From: Hymenobacter gummosus
GTDB lineage: Bacteria > Bacteroidota > Bacteroidia > Cytophagales > Hymenobacteraceae
DNA: 64,000 nucleotides
Reading direction: 5' to 3'
Assembly (NCBI RefSeq): GCF_003970915.1
Contig: NZ_RXOF01000003.1
Span: 310,001 to 374,000, forward strand
Shown: in pieces, positions 44,438-53,932 of the stretch
Position numbering within the stretch: position 1 is the stretch's first letter
Layout: every line of letters begins with the position of its first letter
The notes under the pieces: generated by a model
The model's database searches: none
The model's input: the letters and a program-made list of their open reading frames with translations, nothing else
Told to the model about the DNA's origin: nothing
Translations under genes and position numbers: made by a program

Positions 44438-47428
44438 TTAGAAGCCCACGTTCAGGCCTACCACGTAGGCGCGGTTCAGCGGCCGGTCGATGACGCCCTC
44501 CCCTTCCGGGTCAAAGTCCTTCAGGTTACTGAGCGTGTACAGGTTGCGGCCCGACACGTACACCCGCACGTTGTCGATTTTGGCCTTGCCCACCACGCCT
44601 TTCGAGATGGTGTAGCCCAGGGTCACGTTGCGCACCTTGGCCCAGGAGGCCTCGCGCTCGGTGAGCGTGGTGATGTAGCTCAAGGTGCGGGTGGCGTGGG
44701 GGCGCGGGTACTCGTTGGTGGGGTTTTCGGGCGTCCAGTAGTCCACGCGGGCCCCGTTCACGTTGCCGGTGCGCGAGTACTTGGCGTAGTAGTCGGAGCT
44801 GATCCACTGGCCCACGCGGGCCACCAGCAGCATGTTCAAATCGAAGCCCTTGTAGCGCACGTCGTTGCTCAGGCCGCCGGTCCACTTGGGCACCCGCGAG
44901 CCGATGACGCGGCGGTCGGCGGCGGTGATGCGGCCGTCGGGCACGCCGTCGGGGCCGGAAATGTCGGCCACCTTGATGTCGCCGGGCTGGAAGACGCCGG
45001 CGCCGTACTGGGCCGCCTCGGCCTCTTCGCCCAGCTGCCAGATGCCGGTTTTCACGTAGTCGTAGTACACCTGCGCCGGCTGGCCCACGATGAGGGAGTT
45101 GCGGTAGTCATCGGCAATAACGTTGCCGTTGGGCAGCTCCACGATGGTTTCGCGGTTGCGGGCGTAGGTCAGCGTGGTCGACCACGACAAACTCTCGCCC
45201 CGCAGGTTCTGCGAGGTCAGGGACACTTCCCAGCCGCGGTTGCGCGTGCGGCCGATGTTGCGGTTCACCGTCGTCACGCCCGTGAAAGCGGGCAGCGTGT
45301 AGGGGAAAATCAGGTCGCGGGTCTGCGCGTCGTAGTAGTCGACGGTGCCGGTGAGGCGGTTGTCGAAGAAGCCAAAGTCCACGCCCACGTCGGTGGTGTA
45401 GGTTTTCTCCCAGGTCAGGTCCTGGTTGCCGATGGTGGGCGAAATCGTGTAGGTCGGCGCGGCGTTGGCGTCGAGGTAGGCGAATTGCGTGGCCGTCAGC
45501 GAGTTTTGGGTGCCGTAGGGGTTGATGCCGTCGTTGCCCGACACGCCGTAGGAGCCGCGCAGCTTCAGCTCGGTCATGAACTTCAGGCCCTGCATAAACG
45601 ACTCGTCGATGAGGCGCCAGCCCAGGCCGGCCGAGGGGAAGTAGGCCCACTTCTGGCCCGGCGCCAGCTTCGAGGAGCCGTCGGCGCGGGTGGTGAAGGT
45701 GAGCAGGTAGCGGCCCTTCCAGCTGTAGTTCACGCGCCCGGCAAAGGAAATCAGGTTGTTGCGGGTGTAGCCCGAGCCGAAGAACGGGTTCTGGTTGGCC
45801 GCCCCCAGGTTGTAGAACGACTGCGAGGGCAGCACCTGGTTCTGGCCGCCGGCGAAGCTGCTGGTATTGACGAACACCAGGTGGCTGCCCACCCCGGTGA
45901 GGGTGAGCGAATGGTCGCCCACGTCCTTTTTATAGGTCAGGATGTTTTCCCAGCTCAGGTTGCGGCTCTGGTTGTTGGTAATCGAGGCCTGGGAGCGGTT
46001 GCCGGCCCCGTCGATGGTGTTCAGGCCGAAGAAGTTGCCGGCCTCGGAGGTGGCGTAGTTGGCCGCAAACATCGAGCGGAAGCTCAGCCCGTCGAGCGGG
46101 GTCAGCTCCACGTAGGCGGCGGCGGTGAAGCGGTTGGTCTTGGTGTTGCGGTCGTACACGCCGGGCTGCTCGTCGGCCAGCGGGTTGATCTGGGTGCTGC
46201 CCAGCAGGCGGAAGTTCAGCCGGCCCTCGTCGTCGTAGGCGCGGCCCAGCGGAATGGCCTGGGAGGCGAGGTTGAACGGGTCGCGGCGGATGTCGTTGTT
46301 GATGTAGGCCAGCTGCGTCTGCACGCCCACTTTCAGCCACTTGTTCACCGTCTGGTCGATGTTGGCGCGGGTGGTGTAGCGCTTGAAGCGGTCCAGCTTC
46401 ATCAGCCCCTTCTCGTCGTAGTAGCCCAGCGAGAAGTACACCTTGGTATTCTCCGAGCCGCCCGAGAGGCCCACCTGGTAGTTCTGCTGCATGCCGGTGT
46501 GTAGCAGCTGGTCGGGCCAGTTGATGTACTCCTGGTTGGCAATGGCCTCGCGCTGCTGCGGGGTGAAGGCCACCGCGTCGTCGGCGGGCGAGTTCCAGGT
46601 GCCGGCGGCGCGGAAGGCCTCGCGGCGGAAGTCCACCCACTCGGGCCCGCTCATAAACTCGCCGTACCCAGCCACCTTCGTGATGCCGCTGTAGGCGTTG
46701 AAGTTGATTTTGGGCTTGCCGGTGGCCCCGCGCTTGGTGGTGATGATGATGACGCCGTTGGCCCCGCGCGAGCCGTAAATCGAGGTCGAGGACGCGTCCT
46801 TGAGCACCTCGATGCTCTGCACGTCGTTCGGGTCGATGTCGGCCGCGTTGACGTTCTGCACCCCGTCGACGATGTAGAGCACGTTGTTGGACGAGCCGGG
46901 GTTGGCAATGGAGCGGTTGCCGCGGATGCGGATGCTGGCGCCCTGGCCGGCGTAGCCGTTGGCCCGGCTGATGTCGGCGCCCGGAATCTTGCCCTGCAGC
47001 GCCTCGGTGATGGTCGTCACCGGCAGCTTGGTTACCTCCTCCCCTTTCACCGACGTGACGGCCCCGGTCAGGTCGCGCTTTTTCACCGTGCCGTAGCCGA
47101 TAACCACCACGTCTTCCAGCGACGCCGTTTCCGGGGCCAGCTTGATTTCCACCCGCGTCTGGTCGGGGCGCACTACGAGTTCCTGCCGGGCGTAGCCGAG
47201 GTACGAGACGATGAGCGTGGCCTCCTGCTTGTCGGCCACCTGCACCGTGAAGTTGCCTTCGGTGTCGGTGCTGGCCCCGTTGGTGGTGCCCTTCACGACC
47301 ACCGTCACGCCCGGCAGCGCCTCCGCCTTATCGGCGCTGACAACTTGCCCGGTGACGGTCCGCGTCTGCGCCTGCGCGGCCGAGACGATGAGCAGCGAAG
47401 CCGCTGCCAGTGGGAATAGTGGTTTCAT
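44438..47428 (-). CDS. susC: SusC/RagA-family TonB-dependent transporter
   Basis: A 996-residue outer-membrane porin with signal peptide (ends 'IVSAAQAQT'). A carboxypeptidase-regulatory-like domain follows ('VTGQVVSADKAEALPGVTVV'), then a plug with the SusC signature 'VVIGYGTVKKRDLTGAVTSV' and 'SIRIRGNRSIANPG', then the barrel. The C-terminus ends in the aromatic 'YVVGLNVGF'. There is no anti-sigma-interacting N-terminal STN domain, consistent with control by the AraC protein rather than by a sigma/anti-sigma pair. It is the only SusC in the window, so all enzymes here appear to serve one importer. It is 73 bases downstream of the isomerase-like gene. Confidence 0.97.
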   Translation of the reverse strand: MKPLFPLAAASLLIVSAAQAQTRTVTGQVVSADKAEALPGVTVVVKGTTNGASTDTEGNFTVQVADKQEATLIVSYLGYARQELVVRPDQTRVEIKLAPETASLEDVVVIGYGTVKKRDLTGAVTSVKGEEVTKLPVTTITEALQGKIPGADISRANGYAGQGASIRIRGNRSIANPGSSNNVLYIVDGVQNVNAADIDPNDVQSIEVLKDASSTSIYGSRGANGVIIITTKRGATGKPKINFNAYSGITKVAGYGEFMSGPEWVDFRREAFRAAGTWNSPADDAVAFTPQQREAIANQEYINWPDQLLHTGMQQNYQVGLSGGSENTKVYFSLGYYDEKGLMKLDRFKRYTTRANIDQTVNKWLKVGVQTQLAYINNDIRRDPFNLASQAIPLGRAYDDEGRLNFRLLGSTQINPLADEQPGVYDRNTKTNRFTAAAYVELTPLDGLSFRSMFAANYATSEAGNFFGLNTIDGAGNRSQASITNNQSRNLSWENILTYKKDVGDHSLTLTGVGSHLVFVNTSSFAGGQNQVLPSQSFYNLGAANQNPFFGSGYTRNNLISFAGRVNYSWKGRYLLTFTTRADGSSKLAPGQKWAYFPSAGLGWRLIDESFMQGLKFMTELKLRGSYGVSGNDGINPYGTQNSLTATQFAYLDANAAPTYTISPTIGNQDLTWEKTYTTDVGVDFGFFDNRLTGTVDYYDAQTRDLIFPYTLPAFTGVTTVNRNIGRTRNRGWEVSLTSQNLRGESLSWSTTLTYARNRETIVELPNGNVIADDYRNSLIVGQPAQVYYDYVKTGIWQLGEEAEAAQYGAGVFQPGDIKVADISGPDGVPDGRITAADRRVIGSRVPKWTGGLSNDVRYKGFDLNMLLVARVGQWISSDYYAKYSRTGNVNGARVDYWTPENPTNEYPRPHATRTLSYITTLTEREASWAKVRNVTLGYTISKGVVGKAKIDNVRVYVSGRNLYTLSNLKDFDPEGEGVIDRPLNRAYVVGLNVGF

Positions 47429-47501
47429 TGGCTGGGATGCAAGAGGTGTAGGAAGCGGTGCGGTAGTCAGTGGGGCGGAGGTACGGGCCCGGGAGGTCGG
47501 G

Positions 47502-49166
47502 TTATAGCGCGGCCAGCTCGGCGGTGCGGGCCGGGGTGCGGGTTTCGAGGCCGGCTACGTCGCCGCAAAAATGCACCTGCAGGCCCATTTCGGCCAGCGC
47601 GGCGGCTTTGATGCGGCAGGCCTGGTGGGCCTGGGCTTCGTCGGCGGCGTACACCACCTGGATATGGTTGGCCTTGTGGCGGGCCATCATCTGGTCGCGC
47701 GAGACACCTTTAAGAGTAGCGTGCATGATGGGCCACTGCGGGGTGGTTTCCTGCCAGCGGCGCTGGGTTTCGGCCTCGGGCAGCTGCACGGCCTGGCCCA
47801 CGCCCAGGTCGCAGTGCAGCTGGTTGTCCTGCACGTACACCCGGCTCCAGACGATATGGCCCGGCCGGCTCACGCCCTTCAGGCTGCCTCCGCCGAGGCG
47901 GAAGTACATGGGCGGCTGCCGCTCGGAGCTGGCGCCCCGGTAGCCGCCCTCGAAGTGGGCCGGCGGGGCAGCGCCCGAAATCAAAAACACCCACACAAAC
48001 TCCTCGCCCTGGCCGGCGTCGAAGCTCTGGCCCCAGCGCAAATCGTGCAGGGTGGTTTCCCCGCTCAGCCCTAGCTGCTGCCACAGGCCGTAGGTTACCA
48101 GCGCGTCGAGGCCCGCGCACTCGTCCACTTCGTTGAAGTGCGGCAGGGCCTGGCCGGCGTACAGCTCGCGGCCGTCGGCCGCGTACACGGGCGGGCGGTC
48201 CTGGTTGTTCAGGAGGCCCTCCACCAGGTCGGAGGCCACGGTGAGGTCTTTCAGGCCCTGCTGGTACTGAATACCGATGGTGGCGCAGCCAAACTCGTCG
48301 GCGAGGCGCACGGCGGCCACGTACATCTTGCACTGCTCCAGGGTCTGGGCTTCGGTCAGCTCGGTGGCCTCGTCCGAGCCCCACTTGAAGGTCATGCCTT
48401 TATTAAGGAGCCAGTCGAGCACCTGCCGGGCTTCCTGGTCCGCGACGGTGCGCATAGCGGCGTAGAGGGTGGCCTGGCTGAGGCGCTCCTTGAAGAGGCC
48501 GGTGGCGTGCAGCAGCTCGTCGGGCACAATGGCGTTGTACATGCCCATGCAGCCCTCGTCGAACACGCCCATGATGGCCTTGTCCCGGCGCAGCCGGCGG
48601 CCGAAAGCGCGGCCCTGCTCCTCCTCGGCGGCGGGCAGCTGCACCTGGCCCAGGCTGCGCACGTGGCTGTGGTCGTGCTCAATCTTGCCAGTCGTCAGCC
48701 ACTGTTGCAGGCCCTGTTCGAAGAACTCATCGGTGAAATCCTCGCTCCAGAGGGTGCTGTACTGCACGCCGGCTTTGGTGAGGCAGCCGTTCAGGTTCAG
48801 CATGCCCACCAGGCCGGGCCACTGCCCGCTCCAGTTGGCCACCGTCAGGATGGGGCCGCGGTGGGTGGTCAGGCCAGCCAGCACGTGGTGCGAGTACTGC
48901 CACACGCTCTCGGCCACGATGAGCGGCTGCTCGGGGTCCAGGCCACGGAACACTTCCAGGCCCATTTTCTGCGAGTCGAGGAAGCCGTGACGCTTCTCGG
49001 GGTCGTAGGCGTGGGCGCGGCGCACGGCGTAGCCCTGGCGGGCCAGGGCGGCGGTGAGCTGGGCTTCCATGGCCTGCTGGGCGGGCCAGCAATCCTGGTT
49101 GGCGGCCAGGCGCAGGTCGCCGCTGGCGAGGAGGAGTACTTCGTTGCGGGGGGTGGTAGCGGCCAC
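47502..49166 (-). CDS. L-fucose/L-arabinose isomerase-family protein
   Basis: A 554-residue cytoplasmic protein without leader. '[20 protein letters not shown]', '[20 protein letters not shown]' and '[14 protein letters not shown]' resemble the substrate-binding core of the FucI/AraA fold. Acidic residues in DEGCMGMYN and EVDECAGLD may be metal ligands. Such proteins near SusCD in Bacteroidota are often annotated as fucose isomerases, but true FucI is about 590 residues and has different ligands, so the exact reaction is open. It starts at GTG 49166. It is the first gene after the divergent regulatory region and leads the transcript into SusC and SusD. Confidence 0.65.
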   Translation of the reverse strand: MAATTPRNEVLLLASGDLRLAANQDCWPAQQAMEAQLTAALARQGYAVRRAHAYDPEKRHGFLDSQKMGLEVFRGLDPEQPLIVAESVWQYSHHVLAGLTTHRGPILTVANWSGQWPGLVGMLNLNGCLTKAGVQYSTLWSEDFTDEFFEQGLQQWLTTGKIEHDHSHVRSLGQVQLPAAEEEQGRAFGRRLRRDKAIMGVFDEGCMGMYNAIVPDELLHATGLFKERLSQATLYAAMRTVADQEARQVLDWLLNKGMTFKWGSDEATELTEAQTLEQCKMYVAAVRLADEFGCATIGIQYQQGLKDLTVASDLVEGLLNNQDRPPVYAADGRELYAGQALPHFNEVDECAGLDALVTYGLWQQLGLSGETTLHDLRWGQSFDAGQGEEFVWVFLISGAAPPAHFEGGYRGASSERQPPMYFRLGGGSLKGVSRPGHIVWSRVYVQDNQLHCDLGVGQAVQLPEAETQRRWQETTPQWPIMHATLKGVSRDQMMARHKANHIQVVYAADEAQAHQACRIKAAALAEMGLQVHFCGDVAGLETRTPARTAELAAL

Positions 49167-49549
49167 GGGCAGTGGAGTTTGGGGGTGGTTAGATGCGCGA
49201 CTTTAAGGAAGCGCGGGCGGCGGCCGGGGGCCAGGCGTAGTGCCAGGGGCTGGACCGACGGGCGCCCGTACACTCTTCCTTGGCAAATATGGCGGCTGCC
49301 CACGCGGCCCCCCTGCCGGTTATTATCTACTTAGTATAGGATGTTAGCATAGCCCGCCGGCTACCGAAAACGATACCGTCCAGCCTTGTTTGCGGCGTTT
49401 TTTCACTCTCCTGCTCCGTGTTTTTTTGCCCGGCCCGGCCGGCCGCCGCTGGCCCATTTTGCGGCTGAAAATGAAGGTTTTTTAAGATAAAACTCCCCCG
49501 AATAGCGGCTCCCGGCGGCTAAAGCGGCTCAGAAAAAAAAACCGGAGCA

Positions 49550-49599
49550 GTACTCTACAGGAGAGTACCGCCCGGGGGGTGCTCTACTTTAGTGAGTAC
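49550..49599. promoter_or_regulatory. Candidate operator: two similar inverted repeats
   Basis: Site 1 is GTACTCTACAGGAGAGTAC (49550-49568), a perfect 7-bp inverted repeat with a 5-base loop. Site 2 (49579-49599) repeats the pattern as GTGCTCTA...TGAGTAC. Their starts are 29 bases apart, about three helical turns. They lie about 190-240 bases before the AraC start. They may bind the AraC-type regulator; this is inferred from symmetry and position. Confidence 0.5.
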
Positions 49600-49650
49600 G
49601 CACTAACTGGGACGCCATCGATTGCGCCGTTGCCACGGCTAAACGAGGGC

Positions 49651-49663
49651 AGGATAATATCCT
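49651..49663. promoter_or_regulatory. Short perfect palindrome
   Basis: AGGATAATATCCT is a 13-base odd palindrome about 125 bases before the AraC start. Possible regulatory site or part of a promoter; no stronger evidence. Confidence 0.25.
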
Positions 49664-49787
49664 AGAGTGCCGGAGCCGGAGCCGCCGGCTACCGTTCCGC
49701 TCCCGCCCCACCCGCGGCCTGTCGTCCCACCGCAGGCCGGCCGTTTCTCACCATTCTGCTCACTGGTTCCTGCTCACCCGCATTCCC

Positions 49788-50681
49788 ATGAAGGCTCACT
49801 TTCACAAAATTCCGATCAGCTCCCACAGCTCCTTCAGCATCCGCCACGACGTGAAGCCCAACTTCGGCACCATGTGGCACTACCACCCCGAGCTGGAGCT
49901 GGTGTATAACATCCGCGGGGAGGGCGTGCGGCTGATCGGCGACAACATCAGCAACTTCTCGGCCGGCGAAATTGTGCTGCTGGGCCAGAACCTGCCCCAC
50001 TCCTGGCGCTGCCACGAGGAGTATTTTCAGCACAACGAGGACCTGGAAGTCGAGGCCATCGTCATCCAGTTCATGCCCGAGTGCCTGGGCCGCTACCTGC
50101 TGGGCTTGCCCGAGGCCTACCTGGTGCCCAAGCTGTTCGAGAAGGCCAAGAGCGGGCTGCTCATCACCGGCGAAGCCCGCGAAAAGCTGGCCGAGCTGAT
50201 GGTGAAAGCCGTGAAGGCCACCGACCTGGAGCGCATCATCGTGTTTCTCTCCATCCTGAAAATCCTTTCCGAAACGGAGGAAACCGAAACCATTGCCTCC
50301 AAGCACCACGCCTTCACCCAGTCGAGCGAGGCGGATGCGCAGCGCATCAACAAGGTGTGCAACTACACGATGTCGAACTACCGCAACGACATCACGCTGG
50401 AGGAAGTGGCCAGCATCAGCAACCTGAGCGTCACCTCGTTCTGCCGCTACTTCAAGCTGATTACCAAGAAGACCTACTACGATTTCCTGATCGAAATCCG
50501 CATCAGCCAGGCCTGCCGCCTGCTCATCGAGGACAAGCTGCCCACCGAGGTCATCTGCTTCGACTGCGGCTTCAACAACGTGTCGAACTTCTACCGACAC
50601 TTCAAGAAAATCACCAAGATGACCCCGCTGGAGTACAAGCGCAAGTACCTGCGCGGCTACCGGGAGCTGGTGGCGGCGTAG
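49788..50681 (+). CDS. AraC-family transcriptional regulator
   Basis: A 297-residue protein. The N-terminal cupin half has 'FGTMWHYHPELELVYNIRGE' and 'GEIVLLGQNLPHSWRCHEEY', the sugar-binding type of AraC regulators. Residues about 190-290 hold two helix-turn-helix motifs: 'DITLEEVASISNLSVTSFCR' with 'YFKLITKKTYYDFLIEIRIS', then 'TEVICFDCGFNNVSNFYRHF' with 'KITKMTPLEYKR'. It is divergent from the isomerase-susCD operon, so it is the likely local activator responding to a pectin sugar. Bacteroides RG-II loci more often use hybrid two-component or sigma regulators, so this is a different control mode. Confidence 0.93.
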   Translation: MKAHFHKIPISSHSSFSIRHDVKPNFGTMWHYHPELELVYNIRGEGVRLIGDNISNFSAGEIVLLGQNLPHSWRCHEEYFQHNEDLEVEAIVIQFMPECLGRYLLGLPEAYLVPKLFEKAKSGLLITGEAREKLAELMVKAVKATDLERIIVFLSILKILSETEETETIASKHHAFTQSSEADAQRINKVCNYTMSNYRNDITLEEVASISNLSVTSFCRYFKLITKKTYYDFLIEIRISQACRLLIEDKLPTEVICFDCGFNNVSNFYRHFKKITKMTPLEYKRKYLRGYRELVAA

Positions 50682-50705
50682 TGTACAAGCAACGGTAAAA
50701 TCAGC

Positions 50706-50883
50706 ACGTCATCCTGAGCTTGCGAAGGACCTTCCTCGTACCCCGCACCAACGGAAAAGCGCAGCCACTAACCGAATCGGTAGTGGCTGCGCTTTTGTCG
50801 TTCCGATGGAGCAGCGTCTGCACGTTGGCATCAGCGGCGGTGCAGGGTGCGAGGAAGGTCCTTCGGCTACGCCTCAGGATGAC
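50706..50883. repeat. Family A-like palindromic pair enclosing a terminator
   Basis: Arms ACGTCATCCTGAGCTTGCGA and complement-like GTCCTTCGGCTACGCCTCAG. The right arm has GGCTACGCC where GCAAGCT is expected. It lies between the converging AraC and aldolase genes. Confidence 0.8.
50755..50796. terminator. Bidirectional intrinsic terminator
   Basis: AAAAGCGCAGCCACTA and TAGTGGCTGCGCTTTT are a perfect 16-bp inverted repeat around a 10-base loop. The A-tract on one side and T-tract on the other allow termination of both converging genes. Confidence 0.88.
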
Positions 50884-50904
50884 AGCTAAAACAACGCCAG
50901 CGGT

Positions 50905-51831
50905 TTACGCCGCCCACTCCAGCTCCCGGCGCAGGTTGCTGTAGTCGTGGCAGAGGGTATCGACGCCCTTGCGGACGCTGCTGGACAGCGTGCCCACTTT
51001 GCGGCGGGTGAAGGTGGAAATGTCGATGCCGCGCTGCTTGAGCGAGTATTTGGCCACGATGGGGTACACGTGGTGCATCACGTTCATGTTGCGCACGAAG
51101 AAGCTCTGCACTTCGGCCACCTCCGCCGTCAGGTAGGGGTTGTCGTAGTTGTTGCAGAGCCACACGATCAGCTCCGGAAAGAAGTTGCCCTGGATGCACG
51201 ACAGGCCCGCGGCGCCGGCCTTGAGCGAGTCCACCGCGTGCACCATGTAGGCGTCGTAGAGGCCGAAGTTGTGGCCCTGCACGGCGGCCAGCTTCTCGCG
51301 CACGCAGTCGATGTCGAGGCAGGTGTCCTTGTGGTAGATGACGCGGCCGGTCTGCACGAAGCTGCGCAGCTGCTCGGCCGAGAGCAGGCGCTTGTAGGGC
51401 TCGGGGCACTCGTAGAAGCCCAGCGGGATGCCAGAGGTCTGGTCCAGCAGCTCGAACACCCGCTCGTTGAACACCTCGTCGGACTCCTGCTGGGTGGCCA
51501 GCAACCCGGTAATGGCAATGACGGCCTCGGTGCCGGCGCCGTACACCTGCTTCACGAAATCGGCCTGCTCGGTGATGCTGCCGCCGAAGGTGCCGGTAGC
51601 CACCACGGGCACTTCGCCGCCCACTACGTCGACGACGTGGCGGATGGTTTGCAGCCGCTCCTCGGCGCTGAGCTCGAACATCTCACTCGACAGGCAGTTG
51701 GCGAACAGCCCGGCGGCGCCGGCCTTTAAGTACAGCTCCGTCAGGCGGGTAAGGGCGGGGTAGTCGACTTGCCCGTCGCTCTGAAAAGGCGTGAGCATGA
51801 CCGGGATAAATCCCTTGCGCGATTTTTCCAT
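50905..51831 (-). CDS. DapA/NanA-family aldolase (class I)
   Basis: A 308-residue TIM-barrel enzyme. The Schiff-base Lys168 in VIYHKDTC and Tyr140 in GFYECPEPYKR have the 28-residue spacing of E. coli DapA (Tyr133/Lys161). The start MEKSRKGFIPVMLTPFQSDG is typical of the superfamily. Members cleave or form 2-keto acids: dihydrodipicolinate, sialic acid, KDG, 2-keto-3-deoxy sugar acids. In this locus a 2-keto-3-deoxy acid from rhamnose, galacturonate, Kdo or Dha is a reasonable substrate, so a lysine-biosynthesis role is less likely. ATG 51831 is used in place of an upstream TTG. It is the last gene of the minus-strand series from 63825. Confidence 0.85.
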   Translation of the reverse strand: MEKSRKGFIPVMLTPFQSDGQVDYPALTRLTELYLKAGAAGLFANCLSSEMFELSAEERLQTIRHVVDVVGGEVPVVATGTFGGSITEQADFVKQVYGAGTEAVIAITGLLATQQESDEVFNERVFELLDQTSGIPLGFYECPEPYKRLLSAEQLRSFVQTGRVIYHKDTCLDIDCVREKLAAVQGHNFGLYDAYMVHAVDSLKAGAAGLSCIQGNFFPELIVWLCNNYDNPYLTAEVAEVQSFFVRNMNVMHHVYPIVAKYSLKQRGIDISTFTRRKVGTLSSSVRKGVDTLCHDYSNLRRELEWAA

Positions 51832-51918
51832 TTTCTTGGTGACCAAACTTATGAGGGCGGCCGGCGTGTGTGTGGTACCGGCCCGGTTGTGGAATGACAG
51901 CGTCAGGCGGGAGGCCGG

Positions 51919-53514
51919 CTAAACCACCGAGTGGTGGGCCGGCGCCGGGTTTTCTTGTAGCGTTTTGTGGCGGCGCAGCTTGCCCAGCAGCAGGCCCACC
52001 AGGAAAATCGTGAGCGTACCCACGACGATAATCATGCTCTTGTGCAGCGGATTGCGCAGGGCGGCCAGGTCGGCGGGCAGCCGGTCGGAGAAGGTCATCC
52101 ACAGAATCACCAGCACGCCGATAATGGTGGCGGTGAGGGCCTCCGCGTTGCCGGTCTGCCGGCTGATGACGCCCAGCAGGAACAAGCCCAGCATGCCCGC
52201 GGCGAAGATGCCCGACAGCTCCCACCACACATCCAGCACGCTCTTGACGCCAATCATGGCAATGCCCACGCCCATGCCGGCCAGGCCGACGACGACCGTA
52301 CCGAGGTGCAGCAGGCGCAGCATCTGCCGGCCGGTCAGCTCGGGCTTGAAGTAGCGCTGGTAGATGTCGGCGGTGAAAACGGTGGCCGAGGCGTTCATGC
52401 CCGAGCTGATGGTGCTCATGGCCGCCGACAGAATGGCCGACACGATGAGGCCCACGAAGCCGGCCGGAATCTTGGTGACCATGAAGTGGGGCATCACCTT
52501 GTCGCCGTAGTCGGCGGGCACGAGGGCGGCGGCGGCGCGGGCAATTTCGGCGGCCGAGGCGCCGGGGGCCAGCTTTTCGGCGGCCACTTTCAGCTTCACG
52601 GCCTCAATCAGCTCGGGGTGCACCTGGTAGTAGGCAAACAGGGCCGAGCCGATGACGAAGAAGAGCAGCGACGCCGGCACGTACAGCCATACGCACAGCC
52701 AGATGGACTTCGAAGCCTGCTGGGCCGAGGCCGCCGTGTGGTAGCGCTGCACGTAGTTCTGGTCGACGCCGAAGTTGTTCAGGTTGATAAAGAAGCCGTA
52801 AAGCAGCACCACCCAGAACGTGGAGGTGGTGAAGTCGGGCGCGAAACCGCCCAGGCTGAACTTGTCGTGCTGCTGCCCGATGCGGGCCACCGCGGCCACG
52901 CCGCCGGGCAGGTTGTCGACGACCAGGTACAGAATCAGCAGGGCGCCGAAGGTCTTGATGACGCCCTGCACCACCTCTGTCCAGATAACGGCCTCGATGC
53001 CGCCCAGCACGGTGTAGACGATGATGCACACGCCGGTGATGAGCATAATCCACTCCATGGAAAAGCCCGTCAGCGCCTGCAAAGTGAGGGCAATGCCGAA
53101 GAAGATGGAGCCGATGCGGGCCAGCTGCGTGAGCAGAAAGCAGATAACGGCGTAGGTGCGGGCCCAGCTGCCGAAGCGGTGCTCCAGGTGAGTGTAGGCC
53201 GATATTTCGCCGGTGCTACGGTAAAATGGTACAAAGTAGCGGGCCGCCACCCAGGCCGCCAGCGGCATGGAAAGGCTGAAAACAAAGGCGTTCCAGTTGG
53301 TGCCGAAGGCCTTGCCCGGCACGCCCAGAAACGTGTTGCTGCTCAGAAACGTCGCGTAGATGGACAGGCCGATGGCCCAGCCCGGAATCAGGCCCGAAGC
53401 CGAGGAATATTGCTCCGGATTGACGTTTCGGCGGGAAAAGTACACTCCCACGGCCACCATACCCACCAGGTACAGGGCAATGATGACAAGGTCGAGGACG
53501 CGCAGATTGCTCAT
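51919..53514 (-). CDS. Sodium:solute symporter (SSS family), second copy
   Basis: A 531-residue inner-membrane protein starting at ATG 53514 (MSNLRVLDLVIIALYLVGMV). 'SIYATFLSSNTFLGVPGKAF', 'TVLGGIEAVIWTEVVQGVIK' and 'ILSAAMSTISSGMNASATVF' are typical SSS sodium-site and core motifs of the SGLT/NanT-like branch. Some members of this branch carry sialic acid or related keto sugars. Next to an aldolase of the NanA superfamily, a keto-deoxy sugar acid such as Kdo is an attractive but unproven substrate. Confidence 0.88.
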   Translation of the reverse strand: MSNLRVLDLVIIALYLVGMVAVGVYFSRRNVNPEQYSSASGLIPGWAIGLSIYATFLSSNTFLGVPGKAFGTNWNAFVFSLSMPLAAWVAARYFVPFYRSTGEISAYTHLEHRFGSWARTYAVICFLLTQLARIGSIFFGIALTLQALTGFSMEWIMLITGVCIIVYTVLGGIEAVIWTEVVQGVIKTFGALLILYLVVDNLPGGVAAVARIGQQHDKFSLGGFAPDFTTSTFWVVLLYGFFINLNNFGVDQNYVQRYHTAASAQQASKSIWLCVWLYVPASLLFFVIGSALFAYYQVHPELIEAVKLKVAAEKLAPGASAAEIARAAAALVPADYGDKVMPHFMVTKIPAGFVGLIVSAILSAAMSTISSGMNASATVFTADIYQRYFKPELTGRQMLRLLHLGTVVVGLAGMGVGIAMIGVKSVLDVWWELSGIFAAGMLGLFLLGVISRQTGNAEALTATIIGVLVILWMTFSDRLPADLAALRNPLHKSMIIVVGTLTIFLVGLLLGKLRRHKTLQENPAPAHHSVV

Positions 53515-53655
53515 GGTACAAGAAGGGCAAAATGCCGCGAACCGGCGCTGCAAGAGGAGCTTGGTGACTTATACAAAGCTAGGTTCGCGCTGAGCCCCTG
53601 CCGTGTATGATGTTCCCCGAGTATTGTAGAATATTGACGTATAGGCTACCTCCTG

Positions 53656-53932
53656 GGCCTCCCCCCCGGCGGCCGATGGCCTCACCCCCCGGCCCCCTCT
53701 CCCATGGAGAGGGGGAGCCAGACATCAGCAGAGTCAGCAACGACGCGGGGTGGCTGAGCGCGGGCTCAGCCACCCCGCCGCAGAAGACATCATTCAACGA
53801 CGCGGAAACACAAAGCGGGAGCCATGAGCATCAGGCTCATTGGTCCCGCTGCCGTTGCTGACGTCAGGCTCCCCCTCTCTGCGGGAGAGGGGGCCGGGGG
53901 GTGAGGCCATCGGCCGCCGGGGGGGAGGCCCC
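53656..53932. repeat. Large nested palindrome (family B with extended arms)
   Basis: Outer arms of about 70 bp (GGCCTCCCCCCCGGCGGCCG at left, complement at right) contain family B self-palindromes. Inside are GTCAGCAACG/CGTTGCTGAC (53733-53742, 53853-53862) and two hairpins at 53747-53776 (13-bp perfect stem) and 53814-53850. Each hairpin is preceded by CAACGACGCGG. It ends at the GH2 stop codon. No gene is seen in 53515-53931. Confidence 0.85.

Larger units (their letters stand above)
49167..49787. promoter_or_regulatory. Divergent promoter region between isomerase/susCD operon and araC-type gene
   Basis: A 621-base gap with no supported gene. It is more AT-rich than its surroundings (poly-T at 49401-49408, poly-A at 49533-49541). 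It must contain promoters for both directions. It carries the inverted repeats listed separately (49550-49599 and 49651-49663). I could not place a convincing Bacteroidota -7 element (TAnnTTTG) by eye. Confidence 0.6.
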
